From the NCBI RefSeq assembly GCF_000092985.1, contig NC_014211.1, positions 62,001-126,000 on the forward strand: 64,000 nucleotides of DNA. Direction: 5' to 3'. Under the pieces are notes generated by a model. That model was not told the DNA's origin. It did not search any database and worked only from the letters and a program-made list of their open reading frames with translations. Made by a program: the position numbers and the translations under genes. The stretch is from Nocardiopsis dassonvillei subsp. dassonvillei DSM 43111. GTDB taxonomy: Bacteria; Actinomycetota; Actinomycetes; Streptosporangiales; Streptosporangiaceae. The stretch's first letter is position 1, and each line of letters begins with the position of its first letter. Below are positions 42,752 to 53,031 of this stretch, piece after piece.

Positions 42752-42958
42752 TTGAGCACCGAGGCGCCGGGACTGTGGGCGCGCGTCCTGGTGCGCGCGC
42801 TCGTCGTCGCGGCGGCCTGGGTGATGGCGCTCGGCTTCCTCGGACCGGGGGAGGCCCTGCTCGTCGCCGTCCTGACCGCGCTCACCTTCGTGCTGCTGTG
42901 GCTGCGCTCCCGAGCCGGTGGGCCCGCCCCGCCGCCACCGGATTCGACAAAGCGGTGA
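42752..42958 (+). CDS. Small two-segment membrane protein
   Basis: A 68-residue protein with two hydrophobic segments (VLVRALVVAAAWVMALGFLG and ALLVAVLTALTFVLLWL) and a short Pro-rich tail. The start is a TTG at 42752 with GGAAGG 6 bp upstream; the frame is open upstream but the added residues look noncoding. It lies 34 bp before the sigma-like membrane protein and may work with it. Function unknown. Confidence 0.55.
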   Translation: MSTEAPGLWARVLVRALVVAAAWVMALGFLGPGEALLVAVLTALTFVLLWLRSRAGGPAPPPPDSTKR

Positions 42959-42992
42959 GCACCGTGCCGCGCGCGGCGTAGATTCTTGGTCT

Positions 42993-43586
42993 ATGACGGA
43001 CCGGGATCTTCTCCACGCCCTGCGCTCCGGCCGTACTCCGCCGGAGGACGCCTACGCCAGGCTTCTCGACGCGTACGGAGCGGAGCTGTACCGGCGCTGC
43101 ATCCTGGTCCTGCGCGACCGCGACGCCGCGCACGTGGTGCTCAGGGACACGCTGATCGTCGCCCGCGCGCACATCGGGCGCCTCGCCGACGCCGATCGGC
43201 TGGGGGAGTGGCTGCACGCGCTCGCCGAGGCCGAGTGCGCCCGCCACCGGGCCAACGGCCCGCAGGCCGGCGCCCCGGCCGAGCTGGGGCTGCCGGAGAA
43301 CACCGCGCTGGTCCCGACGCGCGTGCTCAACGGCATGGTCGGTCCCGAACTCGACGGCTACCGCACGCACGTGGCCGTGCGCGCCGACCGCTTCGACCGC
43401 GAGGGCTTCCCCAAACCGCCGAGCGGTCCGCTCCTGACCCGCGGCCTGGCCTCCCTGCTGCCCGTCGCCCTGGCGCTGCTGTTCGCCCTGCTGCTGATCG
43501 TGCTGGCGGGGTACGTGCTCACCAAGGACTCCGCGCACGAGCCCCTGCCCGGCCCCGGGGCGGTCGCCTCGCACGGTCAGCGCTGA
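42993..43586 (+). CDS. Membrane-anchored protein with a sigma-factor region 2-like domain
   Basis: A 197-residue protein. Residues about 14-90 resemble region 2 of ECF sigma factors (YARLLDAYGAELYRRCILVL, then RDRDAAHVVLRDTLIVARAH), but there is no region 4 helix-turn-helix. Instead a linker leads to one membrane segment near residue 155-180 (PVALALLFALLLIVLAGYVL) and a short outer tail. It cannot act as a normal sigma factor without region 4; binding RNA polymerase or an anti-sigma factor at the membrane is conceivable. TAGATT (42979-42984) ends 8 bp before the ATG and no ribosome site is present, so the transcript is probably leaderless. Confidence 0.65.
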   Translation: MTDRDLLHALRSGRTPPEDAYARLLDAYGAELYRRCILVLRDRDAAHVVLRDTLIVARAHIGRLADADRLGEWLHALAEAECARHRANGPQAGAPAELGLPENTALVPTRVLNGMVGPELDGYRTHVAVRADRFDREGFPKPPSGPLLTRGLASLLPVALALLFALLLIVLAGYVLTKDSAHEPLPGPGAVASHGQR

Positions 43587-43604
43587 GGCCGCCCGGACAC
43601 GGCG

Positions 43605-43634
43605 CGGCCCGGCGGGGAGTCCTCCGCCGGGCCG
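43605..43634. terminator. Bidirectional terminator between convergent genes
   Basis: A perfect 11-bp GC stem (CGGCCCGGCGG with its complement) closes an eight-base loop, between the sigma-like gene (plus) and ppa (minus). It can serve both directions. Confidence 0.7.
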
Positions 43635-43671
43635 TCGCTGCGACGCCGTGACACGTGTGTTCGGGAGCCGA

Positions 43672-44199
43672 CTAGCTCTCCTTGACCTCGGAGATGTGCG
43701 AGGCGTCGCCGTGCACGCCGGCCTCCTCGGCGCGCTTGACCGAGGCCACGATCTCCTGCTCGGCCTCGTGGCGGCCGACCCAGGTGGCGCCCTCCACGGA
43801 CTTGCCGGGCTCCAGGTCCTTGTAGACCGTGAAGAAGTGCTCGATCTCCAGGCGCTCGAACTCGTTCACGTGGTGAATGTCACGCAGGTGCTCCTGGCGC
43901 GGGTCCGTCGCGGGGACGCAGAGCAGCTTGTCGTCGCCCCCCGCCTCGTCGCGCATGCGGAACATGCCGATGGCGCGGGCCCGGATCAGGCAGCCCGGGA
44001 ACGTCGGGGCCTTGAGCAGGACGAGGGCGTCCAGGGGGTCGCCGTCCTCGCCGAGGGTCCCCTCGACGAACCCGTAGTCGGCGGGGTAGGTCGTGGAGGT
44101 GAACAGCATGCGGTCGAGACGGATACGACCGGTCTCGTGGTCCACCTCGTACTTGTTGCGCTCCCCCTTGGGGATCTCGATCGTAACGTCGAATTCCAT
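43672..44199 (-). CDS. ppa: Inorganic pyrophosphatase
   Basis: A 175-residue soluble family I pyrophosphatase that hydrolyses PPi and drives biosynthetic reactions. It has the family start MEFDVTIEIPKGERNKYE, the metal-binding signature GDPLDALVLL (Asp residues for Mg2+), ADYGFVEGTL and the C-terminal EATWVGR-type region. The ATG at 44199 gives the usual N-terminus, with GGGAGCCGAG upstream; a TTG at 44217 would add six residues. It diverges from dacB, as in many actinomycetes. Confidence 0.97.
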   Translation of the reverse strand: MEFDVTIEIPKGERNKYEVDHETGRIRLDRMLFTSTTYPADYGFVEGTLGEDGDPLDALVLLKAPTFPGCLIRARAIGMFRMRDEAGGDDKLLCVPATDPRQEHLRDIHHVNEFERLEIEHFFTVYKDLEPGKSVEGATWVGRHEAEQEIVASVKRAEEAGVHGDASHISEVKES

Positions 44200-44234
44200 G
44201 CTGATCTCGGCTCCCAATGCGACTAATGTCGCCG

Positions 44235-44240
44235 TATAAC
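44235..44240 (+). promoter_or_regulatory. Probable -10 box (TATAAC) of dacB
   Basis: TATAAC is the best -10 match in the short gap between divergent ppa and dacB. It lies inside the longest possible dacB frame, which favours the downstream GTG start at 44286. Confidence 0.45.
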
Positions 44241-44285
44241 TACAACGTCAGGCCGCTACACCGAAGGAAGGGCAGGTGCCCCCGA

Positions 44286-45653
44286 GTGCGACGGGTACGA
44301 GGCGAGGCGCTCCTCGCGCTGGCCCTGCTCAACATATTCGTGCTGATTGCCGGGTTTGTCGCCCTCGACGTGATCGGGGCGCGGCCCCTTCCCGCGGCGC
44401 CCAACCCGGTCACGGACGCCGAGGGCGTGGCGGCGGCGCAACCCGCGGCCTCGACTCCGGCGGACCCGGAACGGATCGCGGACATCCTCGATGATCCCAT
44501 GTCGGATTCCGGGATCGAGGAGGGCCTCTCCGGTTTCGTCGTGGACGCCGCCACCGGTGAGACGCTCTTCGAGCTGGACCCGGACGCCCCCGTGACCCCG
44601 GCCTCGACCACGAAAATCGCCACGGCCGTCGCCGTACTGGACGCAGTCGGACCCGACCACGTGCTGAGCACCGAGGCCTACCTGGTTCCCGGACAGGACC
44701 GCGTGGTGCTGCGCGGAGAGGGCGACGTCACCCTGACCACGACCGCCGACTCCGCAGCTTACCCGCAGGTAGCGACCCTGAAGGAGCTGGCCGAGCGCAC
44801 GGCGCGGGCCCTTGGCGCGGAGGGCGTCGACACGGTCTCCCTCGGCTACGACGACTCGCTGTTCACCGGTCTGGACAGCGGCCCCGGCTGGAAGCCCAAC
44901 TACGTCACCGAGGGCAGCACCGCCACGGTGCACGCGCTGATGATCGACTCCGGGAGGTTCTCCCCCGAGGCCAGCGGCTACGGGTCGCGCGTGCCGGACC
45001 CGCCCCTGTTCGCCGCCGAGGCCTTCGCCGAACAACTGGAGGAGGCGGGGATCACGGTCGAGGGCTCGCCCACCGAGGAGCGGGCCTCCGGAGAGCCCGT
45101 CGCCAGCGTCGACTCGCCCCCGATGTCGGCGCTGGTCGAGCACATGATGCTGGCCAGCGACAACAACATGGCCGAGGCGCTGGGGCGGGTCACCGCGATC
45201 GCCCTGGACGGGGAGCCCTCCTTCGACGGCGCCGCGGCGGCCACCCACCAGGTGATGGAGGGCCTGGGCGTGCAGGGCGTGCGGCTGTCGGACAACAGCG
45301 GCCTGAGCACCGAGAACAGGATCACACCGCGGGCCCTGGTGGAGCTGCTGCGGTTGGCCGCGAGCGACGACCGCCCCGACCTCAACGCCGCCATCACCGG
45401 GCTGCCCACGGCCAACTCCACGGGCACCCTGGCCAGCGGGGGCCGCTACTCGGCCTACTCCGCGGCGCACGAGGGCGCGGGGCTGGTGCGCGGCAAGACC
45501 GGCACCCTGAACGGGGTGAGCACCCTGGCCGGGACCGTCCACGACCAGGAGGGCAACCTGTTCCTGTTCGCCTTCATGGCCAACCACCCCCAGGCAGTGG
45601 GCTCCCGCCTGGACCCCCTGGCCTCCGCGCTCAGCCAGTGCGGCTGCTCCTGA
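44286..45653 (+). CDS. dacB: D-alanyl-D-alanine carboxypeptidase/endopeptidase (PBP4-type)
   Basis: A 455-residue penicillin-binding protein of the peptidase S13 family that trims peptide side chains or cross-links of peptidoglycan outside the membrane. An N-terminal membrane anchor (ALLALALLNIFVLIAGFVAL) is followed by the serine-active domain: Ser107-x-x-Lys110 in ASTTK, Ser291-Asp-Asn in SDNNMAE, and Lys404-Thr-Gly in RGKTGTLNG. I start it at the GTG at 44286, with AGGAAGGGCAGG upstream, because a -10 box lies before it; an in-frame ATG at 44217 would add 23 residues. Confidence 0.93.
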   Translation: MRRVRGEALLALALLNIFVLIAGFVALDVIGARPLPAAPNPVTDAEGVAAAQPAASTPADPERIADILDDPMSDSGIEEGLSGFVVDAATGETLFELDPDAPVTPASTTKIATAVAVLDAVGPDHVLSTEAYLVPGQDRVVLRGEGDVTLTTTADSAAYPQVATLKELAERTARALGAEGVDTVSLGYDDSLFTGLDSGPGWKPNYVTEGSTATVHALMIDSGRFSPEASGYGSRVPDPPLFAAEAFAEQLEEAGITVEGSPTEERASGEPVASVDSPPMSALVEHMMLASDNNMAEALGRVTAIALDGEPSFDGAAAATHQVMEGLGVQGVRLSDNSGLSTENRITPRALVELLRLAASDDRPDLNAAITGLPTANSTGTLASGGRYSAYSAAHEGAGLVRGKTGTLNGVSTLAGTVHDQEGNLFLFAFMANHPQAVGSRLDPLASALSQCGCS

Positions 45654-45809
45654 CCGGTCACCACGCGTACGCCCCCGGCCGCGCGACCCGGCGGCGCGGA
45701 ACCCGTCGGTGACACCGGAGGAATCGGGGAAATCGGTCGTCCTCAGGGTCATCCCGGGCGGTACCCGGAATTCCCACCCTGATCCCCGTGCCGTCCCGCG
45801 CCTCGTGGG

Positions 45810-45815
45810 TAGGCT
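45810..45815 (+). promoter_or_regulatory. -10 box TAGGCT of a leaderless transcript
   Basis: TAGGCT ends 6 bp before the GTG at 45822, with no ribosome site between; transcription and translation probably start together. Confidence 0.55.
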
Positions 45816-45821
45816 GGCGGT

Positions 45822-46910
45822 GTGACTGTGATCGACTGGGACGTAGCCGTGAACACCGGTGTCCGCCTCGTGCGCCCGGGCCCGCAGGTGGACCTGTCCG
45901 ACGCGCGGCAGGCCGTCGCGCAGTTGCGGGAACTCTCCACCGTGGCGGCCGGGCACGTGCGCGAATTCACCGGAATGAACCCCCTCGAACCAGCGGGCCC
46001 CGCGGTCATCGTGGACCGCCCCGGCTGGATCCGAGCCAACGTCGACGGGTTCCGAGTGGTCATCGAACCCGTACTCGAACAGATGGGCGCCGACCGGCTC
46101 AACAACAGCCCGGCCGGGAGCCTGACCAGCGCGGTCGGCTCCCGGATCACCGGGGTGCAGCTCGGAGCGGTGCTCTCCTACCTGGCGGGGAAGGTCCTCG
46201 GCCAGTACGAACTCTTCCTGCCGCCGGACCCCGACGGCACCCTGCCGACCGGCCGTCTGACGCTGGTGGCGCCCAACATCGTCAACGCCGAACGCGAGAT
46301 GGACGTCGACCCCCGGGACTTCCGCCTGTGGGTGTGCCTGCACGAGGAGACCCACCGCATGCAGTTCACGGCCACGCCGTGGCTGCGCGGCCACGTCCAG
46401 GGGCTCATGCAGGAGCTGCTCCTGTCGTCGGAGATGGACGCGGGCGACCTCATCGGCAGGCTGCGCGCCGCGGGCGAGGCCGTCGCCGACGCCGTCCGGG
46501 GCGGGGGCGAGAGCAACCTCATCACCGCCATCCAGAGCCCCGAGCAGAGCGAGATCATGGACCGGGTCACCGCGGTCATGAGCCTCGCCGAGGGCCACGG
46601 CGACTTCGTCATGGACGCCGTCGGCCCCGAGGTGGTGCCCAGCGTCGCCACCATCCGCGCCCGCTTCCAGAAGCGCCGCGAGTCCGCCAACCCGATCGAC
46701 CGGATCATGCGCCAGCTGCTGGGCATGGACATGAAGATGCGCCAGTACGAGGAGGGCGCCGCCTTCGTCCGCGCCGTGGTGGCCGAGGTCGGCATGACCG
46801 AGTTCAACCGGGTGTGGACCTCGCCCGAGACCCTGCCCACCCTGGCGGAGATCCGCAACCCCACCGCCTGGGTCGACCGGGTCGTGCGCCCGGCCGCCGT
46901 CAACGAGTGA
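45822..46910 (+). CDS. Zinc-dependent metalloprotease-like protein (DUF2342 / F420-associated family)
   Basis: A 362-residue protein of the actinobacterial family often labelled 'coenzyme F420 biosynthesis-associated' or DUF2342. The zinc motif HEETH is at residues 174-178 in CLHEETHRMQF, and LVAPNIVNAEREMDVDPRDF precedes it. The N-terminal VIDWDVAVNTGVRLVRPGPQ is typical. There is no signal peptide or membrane segment. Activity and substrate are unproven. The gene sits between dacB and tilS as in many actinomycetes and overlaps tilS by four bases (GTGA). Confidence 0.85.
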   Translation: MTVIDWDVAVNTGVRLVRPGPQVDLSDARQAVAQLRELSTVAAGHVREFTGMNPLEPAGPAVIVDRPGWIRANVDGFRVVIEPVLEQMGADRLNNSPAGSLTSAVGSRITGVQLGAVLSYLAGKVLGQYELFLPPDPDGTLPTGRLTLVAPNIVNAEREMDVDPRDFRLWVCLHEETHRMQFTATPWLRGHVQGLMQELLLSSEMDAGDLIGRLRAAGEAVADAVRGGGESNLITAIQSPEQSEIMDRVTAVMSLAEGHGDFVMDAVGPEVVPSVATIRARFQKRRESANPIDRIMRQLLGMDMKMRQYEEGAAFVRAVVAEVGMTEFNRVWTSPETLPTLAEIRNPTAWVDRVVRPAAVNE

Positions 46911-47911
46911 GCGGTCCGCACCCCGCCGTCGCCGCCGTGCGCTCGGCGGTCCGGCGGGTGCTGCGCGACCTGCCCGACGACACCACGGCTCTCGTGGCGT
47001 GCAGCGGCGGCGCCGACTCCCTGGCGCTGGCGGGCGCGGTGGCCTTCGAGGCCCCCCGCGTCGGCCGGACCGCGGGGGCGGTCACCGTCGACCACGGGCT
47101 CCAGGAGGGCTCGGACCGGCGCGCCGAGGACGTGGCCAAGGTCCTGGCCGGGCTCGGGCTCGACCCCGTCCTGGTCCGGACCGTGCGGGTGACCGGACCG
47201 GGCGGGCCCGAGGCGTCGGCCCGGCGCGCCCGCTACGAGGCACTGGACGGCGCGGTCGCCGAGCGCGCCCCCGCCGTGGTGCTGCTCGGCCACACGCTCG
47301 ACGACCAGGCCGAGACGGTCCTGCTCGGCCTGGCCCGCGGCTCCGGGGCCCGTTCGCTGGCGGGCATGGCGCCGCGCGTCGGCCACCGCCTGCGCCCCCT
47401 GCTGGACCTGGACCGGGCCACCGTGCGCGAGGCATGCGCCCGGATGGGTCTGGACGCGTGGGAGGACCCGCACAACCTCGACCCCCGCTTCGCCCGGTCG
47501 CGGGTGCGCCACGAGGCGCTGCCCGCCCTGGAGCGCGCGCTGGGCCCGGGGATCGCCGCCGCGCTCGCCCGCACCGCGGGCATGCTGCGCGCGGACGCCG
47601 ACACCCTGGACCTGCTCTCCGACGGACTGTTCGAGGAGGCGTCCGGCCCGGGCGAGGGGGACGGGCGGGACGCGCGCCCGGTCGGGCCCGTGCTGGCGGT
47701 GGCACCGCTGGAGCGGGCCCCCGAGTCCCTGCGCACCCGGGTGCTGCGCCGCGCCGCGCTCGCCGCGGGCTGTCCGGCCAGCGCGCTGACCGCCCGGCAC
47801 GTGCGCGAACTGGACCGGCTGGTCACCGAGTGGCGTGGTCAGGCCCACATCGACCTGCCCGGGGGCGTCCGGGGCCGCCGTGTCGCGGGCCGTGTCCGTT
47901 TCGAGCGCTGA
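46907..47911 (+). CDS. tilS: tRNA(Ile)-lysidine synthetase
   Basis: A 334-residue enzyme that attaches lysine to C34 of tRNA-Ile(CAU), so that it reads AUA codons. The PP-loop SGGADS begins at Ser33. VTVDHGLQEGSDRRAE, LGHTLDDQAETVLLGLARGS and the DPHNLDPRFARSRVRH block are classic TilS landmarks. The C-terminal domain is short, as in other actinobacteria. The GTG start overlaps the stop of the metalloprotease gene (GTGA). Confidence 0.93.
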   Translation: MSGPHPAVAAVRSAVRRVLRDLPDDTTALVACSGGADSLALAGAVAFEAPRVGRTAGAVTVDHGLQEGSDRRAEDVAKVLAGLGLDPVLVRTVRVTGPGGPEASARRARYEALDGAVAERAPAVVLLGHTLDDQAETVLLGLARGSGARSLAGMAPRVGHRLRPLLDLDRATVREACARMGLDAWEDPHNLDPRFARSRVRHEALPALERALGPGIAAALARTAGMLRADADTLDLLSDGLFEEASGPGEGDGRDARPVGPVLAVAPLERAPESLRTRVLRRAALAAGCPASALTARHVRELDRLVTEWRGQAHIDLPGGVRGRRVAGRVRFER

Positions 47912-48048
47912 GGCCCGGCCGCGCCCGGCGTGTCCGCCCCCGGGACGCGCCGCCGCGGGGGAGGGCGGGCCGGTCCGGCTCCGCCGCCGCGTTCGGCACG
48001 TTTATCCTGGTTGCCGCAAACGGGGAACCCAGCAGCGAGGACATCAGC

Positions 48049-48603
48049 GTGGACGCCAAAGACATGGGTCGGGACCTGGAGAAGGTCCTGGTCACCGAGG
48101 AAGAGATCAAGGCCCGCCTGGAGGAGGTCGGCGCGCGCATCGACGCCGACTACGCGGGCAAGGACCTGCTCATCGTCGGTGTGCTCAAGGGCGCGGTGAT
48201 GGTGATGGCCGACCTCGCCCGGGTACTGCACACCCCGGTCTCCATGGACTGGATGGCGGTCTCCTCCTACGGGGCCGGGACCACCTCCTCCGGGGTGGTC
48301 CGCATCCTCAAGGACCTGGAGACCGACATCAAGGACCGCGACGTCCTCATCGTCGAGGACGTCATCGACTCCGGTCTGACCCTGTCGTGGCTGATCGGCA
48401 ACCTGAAGTCGCGCGGGCCCCGCTCGGTGGAGGTCTGCACGATGATCCGCAAGCCGCTGGCCTTCGACGTGGACCTGCACGTGGAGTACGTCGGCTTCGA
48501 CCTGCCCAACGAGTTCATCGTCGGCTACGGCCTCGACTACGCCGAGAAGTACCGCAACCTGCCCTTCATCGGCACCCTCGCCCCGCACGTCTACGAGAGC
48601 TAG
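48049..48603 (+). CDS. hpt: Hypoxanthine(-guanine) phosphoribosyltransferase
   Basis: A 184-residue purine-salvage enzyme that makes IMP/GMP from the free base and PRPP. The PRPP motif is VLIVEDVIDSGLTLSW; GVLKGAVMVMADLARVL and MDWMAVSSYG are typical of this family, and the C-terminus ends NLPFIGTLAPHVYES. The GTG at 48049 follows GAGGA by 7 bp; TATCCT at 48003-48008 may be its -10 box. It lies between tilS and ftsH in the conserved order. Confidence 0.95.
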   Translation: MDAKDMGRDLEKVLVTEEEIKARLEEVGARIDADYAGKDLLIVGVLKGAVMVMADLARVLHTPVSMDWMAVSSYGAGTTSSGVVRILKDLETDIKDRDVLIVEDVIDSGLTLSWLIGNLKSRGPRSVEVCTMIRKPLAFDVDLHVEYVGFDLPNEFIVGYGLDYAEKYRNLPFIGTLAPHVYES

Positions 48604-48641
48604 GAGGGCGGGCCCGACCCGCCGCGGAGGCGCCGTCCGGA

Positions 48642-48673
48642 CTCCGTACGGGCTCGCACCGACCCGTACGGAG
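48642..48673 (+). terminator. Hairpin between hpt and ftsH
   Basis: A perfect 11-bp stem (CTCCGTACGGG with its complement) closes a 10-base loop, 38 bp after hpt. It may end the hpt transcript or act in the ftsH leader. The remaining 228 bp to ftsH contains no gene. Confidence 0.55.
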
Positions 48674-48901
48674 GCTGTGGGGAGCGCCACGGGAACAACG
48701 CGGTGGGGTGTCGTCGTTGCTTTCATGACGGTTCCCGTCCGGTCGTCCGTGCGGGCGTGCCCGCCCTCGGGGGCGAGGTGTACCGTCGAATATCCCGGCG
48801 ACGTTCCGGGGAACCACGTGTCCGATAGGTCCTGCTTCGGAAACTCCTCTGGGGCGGGGCGGCCTGGTCAGGAGGGACGGACCCGACAGGGTTCCGCTCA
48901 C

Positions 48902-50955
<2,054 letters not shown>

Positions 50956-50959
<4 letters not shown>

Positions 50960-51555
50960 GCCCGACCGAGGACCTGCCGCCCAGGTCCGTGGACCGTCCG
51001 CGCATCGAGCGCGCCGTCCGCGAGATCCTGCTCGCCATCGGCGAGGACCCGGACCGCGACGGCCTGGTCAAGACGCCCGAACGGGTGGCCAGGGCCTACG
51101 AGGAGCAGTTCGCGGGGCTGGGGCAAAAGCCCGGGGACGTGCTCACCACCGTGTTCGAGGCCGACCACGAGGAGATGGTCCTAGTCAAGGACATCGAGCT
51201 CTACTCCACCTGCGAGCACCACCTGGTGCCGTTCTACGGGGTGGCGCACGTGGGCTACATCCCCGGCGCGGACGGCCGCATCACCGGTCTGAGCAAGCTC
51301 GCCCGCCTGGTGGACGTGTACGCGCGCCGGCCGCAGGTGCAGGAGCGGCTCACCGGCCAGGTGTCGGACGCGATCATGGAGTTCCTCCAGCCCCGCGGCG
51401 TGATCGTCGTGGTCGAGGCCGAGCACCTGTGCATGACCATGCGCGGGGTGCGCAAGCCCGGGGCCAAGACCGTCACCTCGGCCGTGCGGGGGATCTTCCG
51501 CAGCAGCGACCGGACCCGCTCCGAGGCGATGAGCCTGATCCTGAGCCAGCGCTAG
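50956..51555 (+). CDS. folE: GTP cyclohydrolase I
   Basis: A 199-residue enzyme that makes dihydroneopterin triphosphate from GTP, the first step of folate synthesis. The zinc ligands are Cys86 and His89 in STCEHHLVPF, and Cys159 in EHLCMTMRGV. The N-terminal GEDPDRDGLVKTPERVARAY is the usual signature. Its GTG overlaps the ftsH stop, with GAGGAGGAGAGC upstream. A strong terminator follows. Confidence 0.97.
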
Positions 51556-51573
51556 CCAGGGGCCCTTCCCGTG

Positions 51574-51608
51574 AACCCTCCCCCGCGACTCGGTCGCGGG
51601 GGAGGGTT
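51574..51608 (+). terminator. Strong terminator after folE
   Basis: A perfect 15-bp stem (51574-51588 with 51594-51608) closes a five-base loop CTCGG and ends in TTT. It separates ftsH-folE from the folP transcript. Confidence 0.9.
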
Positions 51609-51669
51609 TCGCGCCTCCGCGGACGGGCACAAGCCCCGGGCGCGCGCCTCCGGTTTTCCGGCGTACGCG

Positions 51670-51675
51670 TAGGGT
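51670..51675 (+). promoter_or_regulatory. -10 box TAGGGT of a leaderless transcript (folP)
   Basis: TAGGGT is followed by seven bases and then the folP ATG, just after the folE terminator, so this is probably the promoter for the folP-folBK group. Confidence 0.55.
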
Positions 51676-51682
51676 GATCCTT

Positions 51683-52585
51683 ATGGGGCCGAAACACACA
51701 CTTCCGGGCCTGCCCGACCGCGGGCGGTGCCTGGTCATGGGGGTCGTGAACGTCACCCCCGACTCCTTCTCCGACGGCGGCGCGTGGTTCGATCCCGACA
51801 GGGCGATCGAACACGGGATGCGCCTGGCCGAGGAGGGCGCGGACCTGGTCGACGTAGGCGGTGAGTCCACCCGTCCCGGCGCGCAGCGCGTCTCCGCCGC
51901 CGAGGAGCTGCGCAGGGTCGAACCGGTCGTGCGGGAGCTCTCCGCGCGGGGCGTCGCCGTCAGCGTCGACACCATGCGCGCCGAGATCGCCGAGAAGGCC
52001 GTGGAGGCCGGGGCCGTGCTGGTCAACGACGTCAGCGGCGGGCTCGCAGACCCGGCCATGGCCCGACTCGTGGCTTCTTCCGGCGTTGCCTACGTGTTGA
52101 TGCACTGGCGTGGGCATAGTCATGACATGCAGAGCCGTGCCGTGTACACGGATGTCGTCCAGGAGGTCCTCGATGAGCTCCGCGACCGTATGGAGGCCAT
52201 GATCAGTGCAGGTGTCGACCCCGGACAGATCGTTCTGGACCCCGGGTTGGGATTCTCCAAGCGCCCCGAGCAGGCGCACAACTGGGCGCTGCTGCACGAG
52301 CTGGAGCGCTTCCACGAGCTGGGGCGCCCCGTGCTGGTGGCCGGATCGCGCAAGCGCTTCCTGAGCCGCCTGCTCGGCGACGCCAAGGGCGAGGACCGCC
52401 CCTTCACCGAGTGCGACGCCGCCACCGCGGCCGTCACCACCCTGTCCGCGGACCGGGGGGCGTGGGCCGTGCGGGTGCACGACGTCCGTCCCAGCGCCGA
52501 CGCCGTCCGCGTGGCGGCGGCCTGGTCCGACGGCGGCGCCCGTCTGGACGAGGGACGCGCCGAGCCGGTGGAGGGCCGCCTGTGA
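51683..52585 (+). CDS. folP: Dihydropteroate synthase
   Basis: A 300-residue enzyme that joins p-aminobenzoate to the pterin diphosphate; the target of sulfonamides. Family motifs are MGVVNVTPDSFSDGG, DVGGESTRPGAQ and VLDPGLGFSK. I choose the ATG at 51683 because TAGGGT (51670-51675) ends 7 bp before it with no ribosome site, which fits a leaderless transcript. It overlaps the next gene by four bases (GTGA). Confidence 0.95.
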   Translation: MGPKHTLPGLPDRGRCLVMGVVNVTPDSFSDGGAWFDPDRAIEHGMRLAEEGADLVDVGGESTRPGAQRVSAAEELRRVEPVVRELSARGVAVSVDTMRAEIAEKAVEAGAVLVNDVSGGLADPAMARLVASSGVAYVLMHWRGHSHDMQSRAVYTDVVQEVLDELRDRMEAMISAGVDPGQIVLDPGLGFSKRPEQAHNWALLHELERFHELGRPVLVAGSRKRFLSRLLGDAKGEDRPFTECDAATAAVTTLSADRGAWAVRVHDVRPSADAVRVAAAWSDGGARLDEGRAEPVEGRL

Positions 52586-53031
52586 AGTCGCGGCAGGAGG
52601 TCATGGAGAGCGTGGCCGAGGCCAACGCGCAGTTCTACAGCGCCATCGAGAACGGCGACATCGACCTGATGCGCAGCGTCTGGGCGGAGGAGCACGAGGC
52701 GCCCGACCTGGTGTGCGTCAACCCCGGCTGGCCGCTGCTGCGCGGGCGCACCGAGATCATGCGCGCCTGGTCGCTGATCATGGCCAACGTCACCTACATC
52801 CAGTACGTGCTCACCGAGACCCACATCGGGGTCGGCGGCGACATCGCCATGGTCACGTGCGAGGAGAACGTGCTGACCGCCGAGGAGGACAGTCCCGGCT
52901 TCGTCGCGGGCGGCCAGGTGGTGACCACCAACCTGTTCGTGGACACCGACCAGGGGTGGCGGCTGTGGTCGCACCACGCCTCGCCCGTGCTCATGGAGGA
53001 CGACGAGGACGAGGGAGAGGTCGAGGCCTGA
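52582..53031 (+). CDS. NTF2/SnoaL-like protein inside the folate operon
   Basis: A 149-residue protein with a cone-shaped NTF2/SnoaL-type fold, judged by the helix MESVAEANAQFYSAIENGDI, the SVWAEEHEAPDLVCVNPGWP turn, GRTEIMRAWSLIMANV and the final strands with GWRLWSHHASPV. Members of this actinobacterial group are often found beside folP and folB, but no reaction is known. The GTG start overlaps the folP stop and its own stop shares a base with the next ATG, so it is co-translated with folate enzymes. The C-terminus is very acidic. Confidence 0.8.
   Translation: MKSRQEVMESVAEANAQFYSAIENGDIDLMRSVWAEEHEAPDLVCVNPGWPLLRGRTEIMRAWSLIMANVTYIQYVLTETHIGVGGDIAMVTCEENVLTAEEDSPGFVAGGQVVTTNLFVDTDQGWRLWSHHASPVLMEDDEDEGEVEA

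Noticed and set aside
44217..44285. ATG at 44217 as dacB start
   Set aside because: It would leave 17 bp between the ppa and dacB start codons and put the best -10 box inside the gene; the GTG at 44286 is preferred, though not proven.
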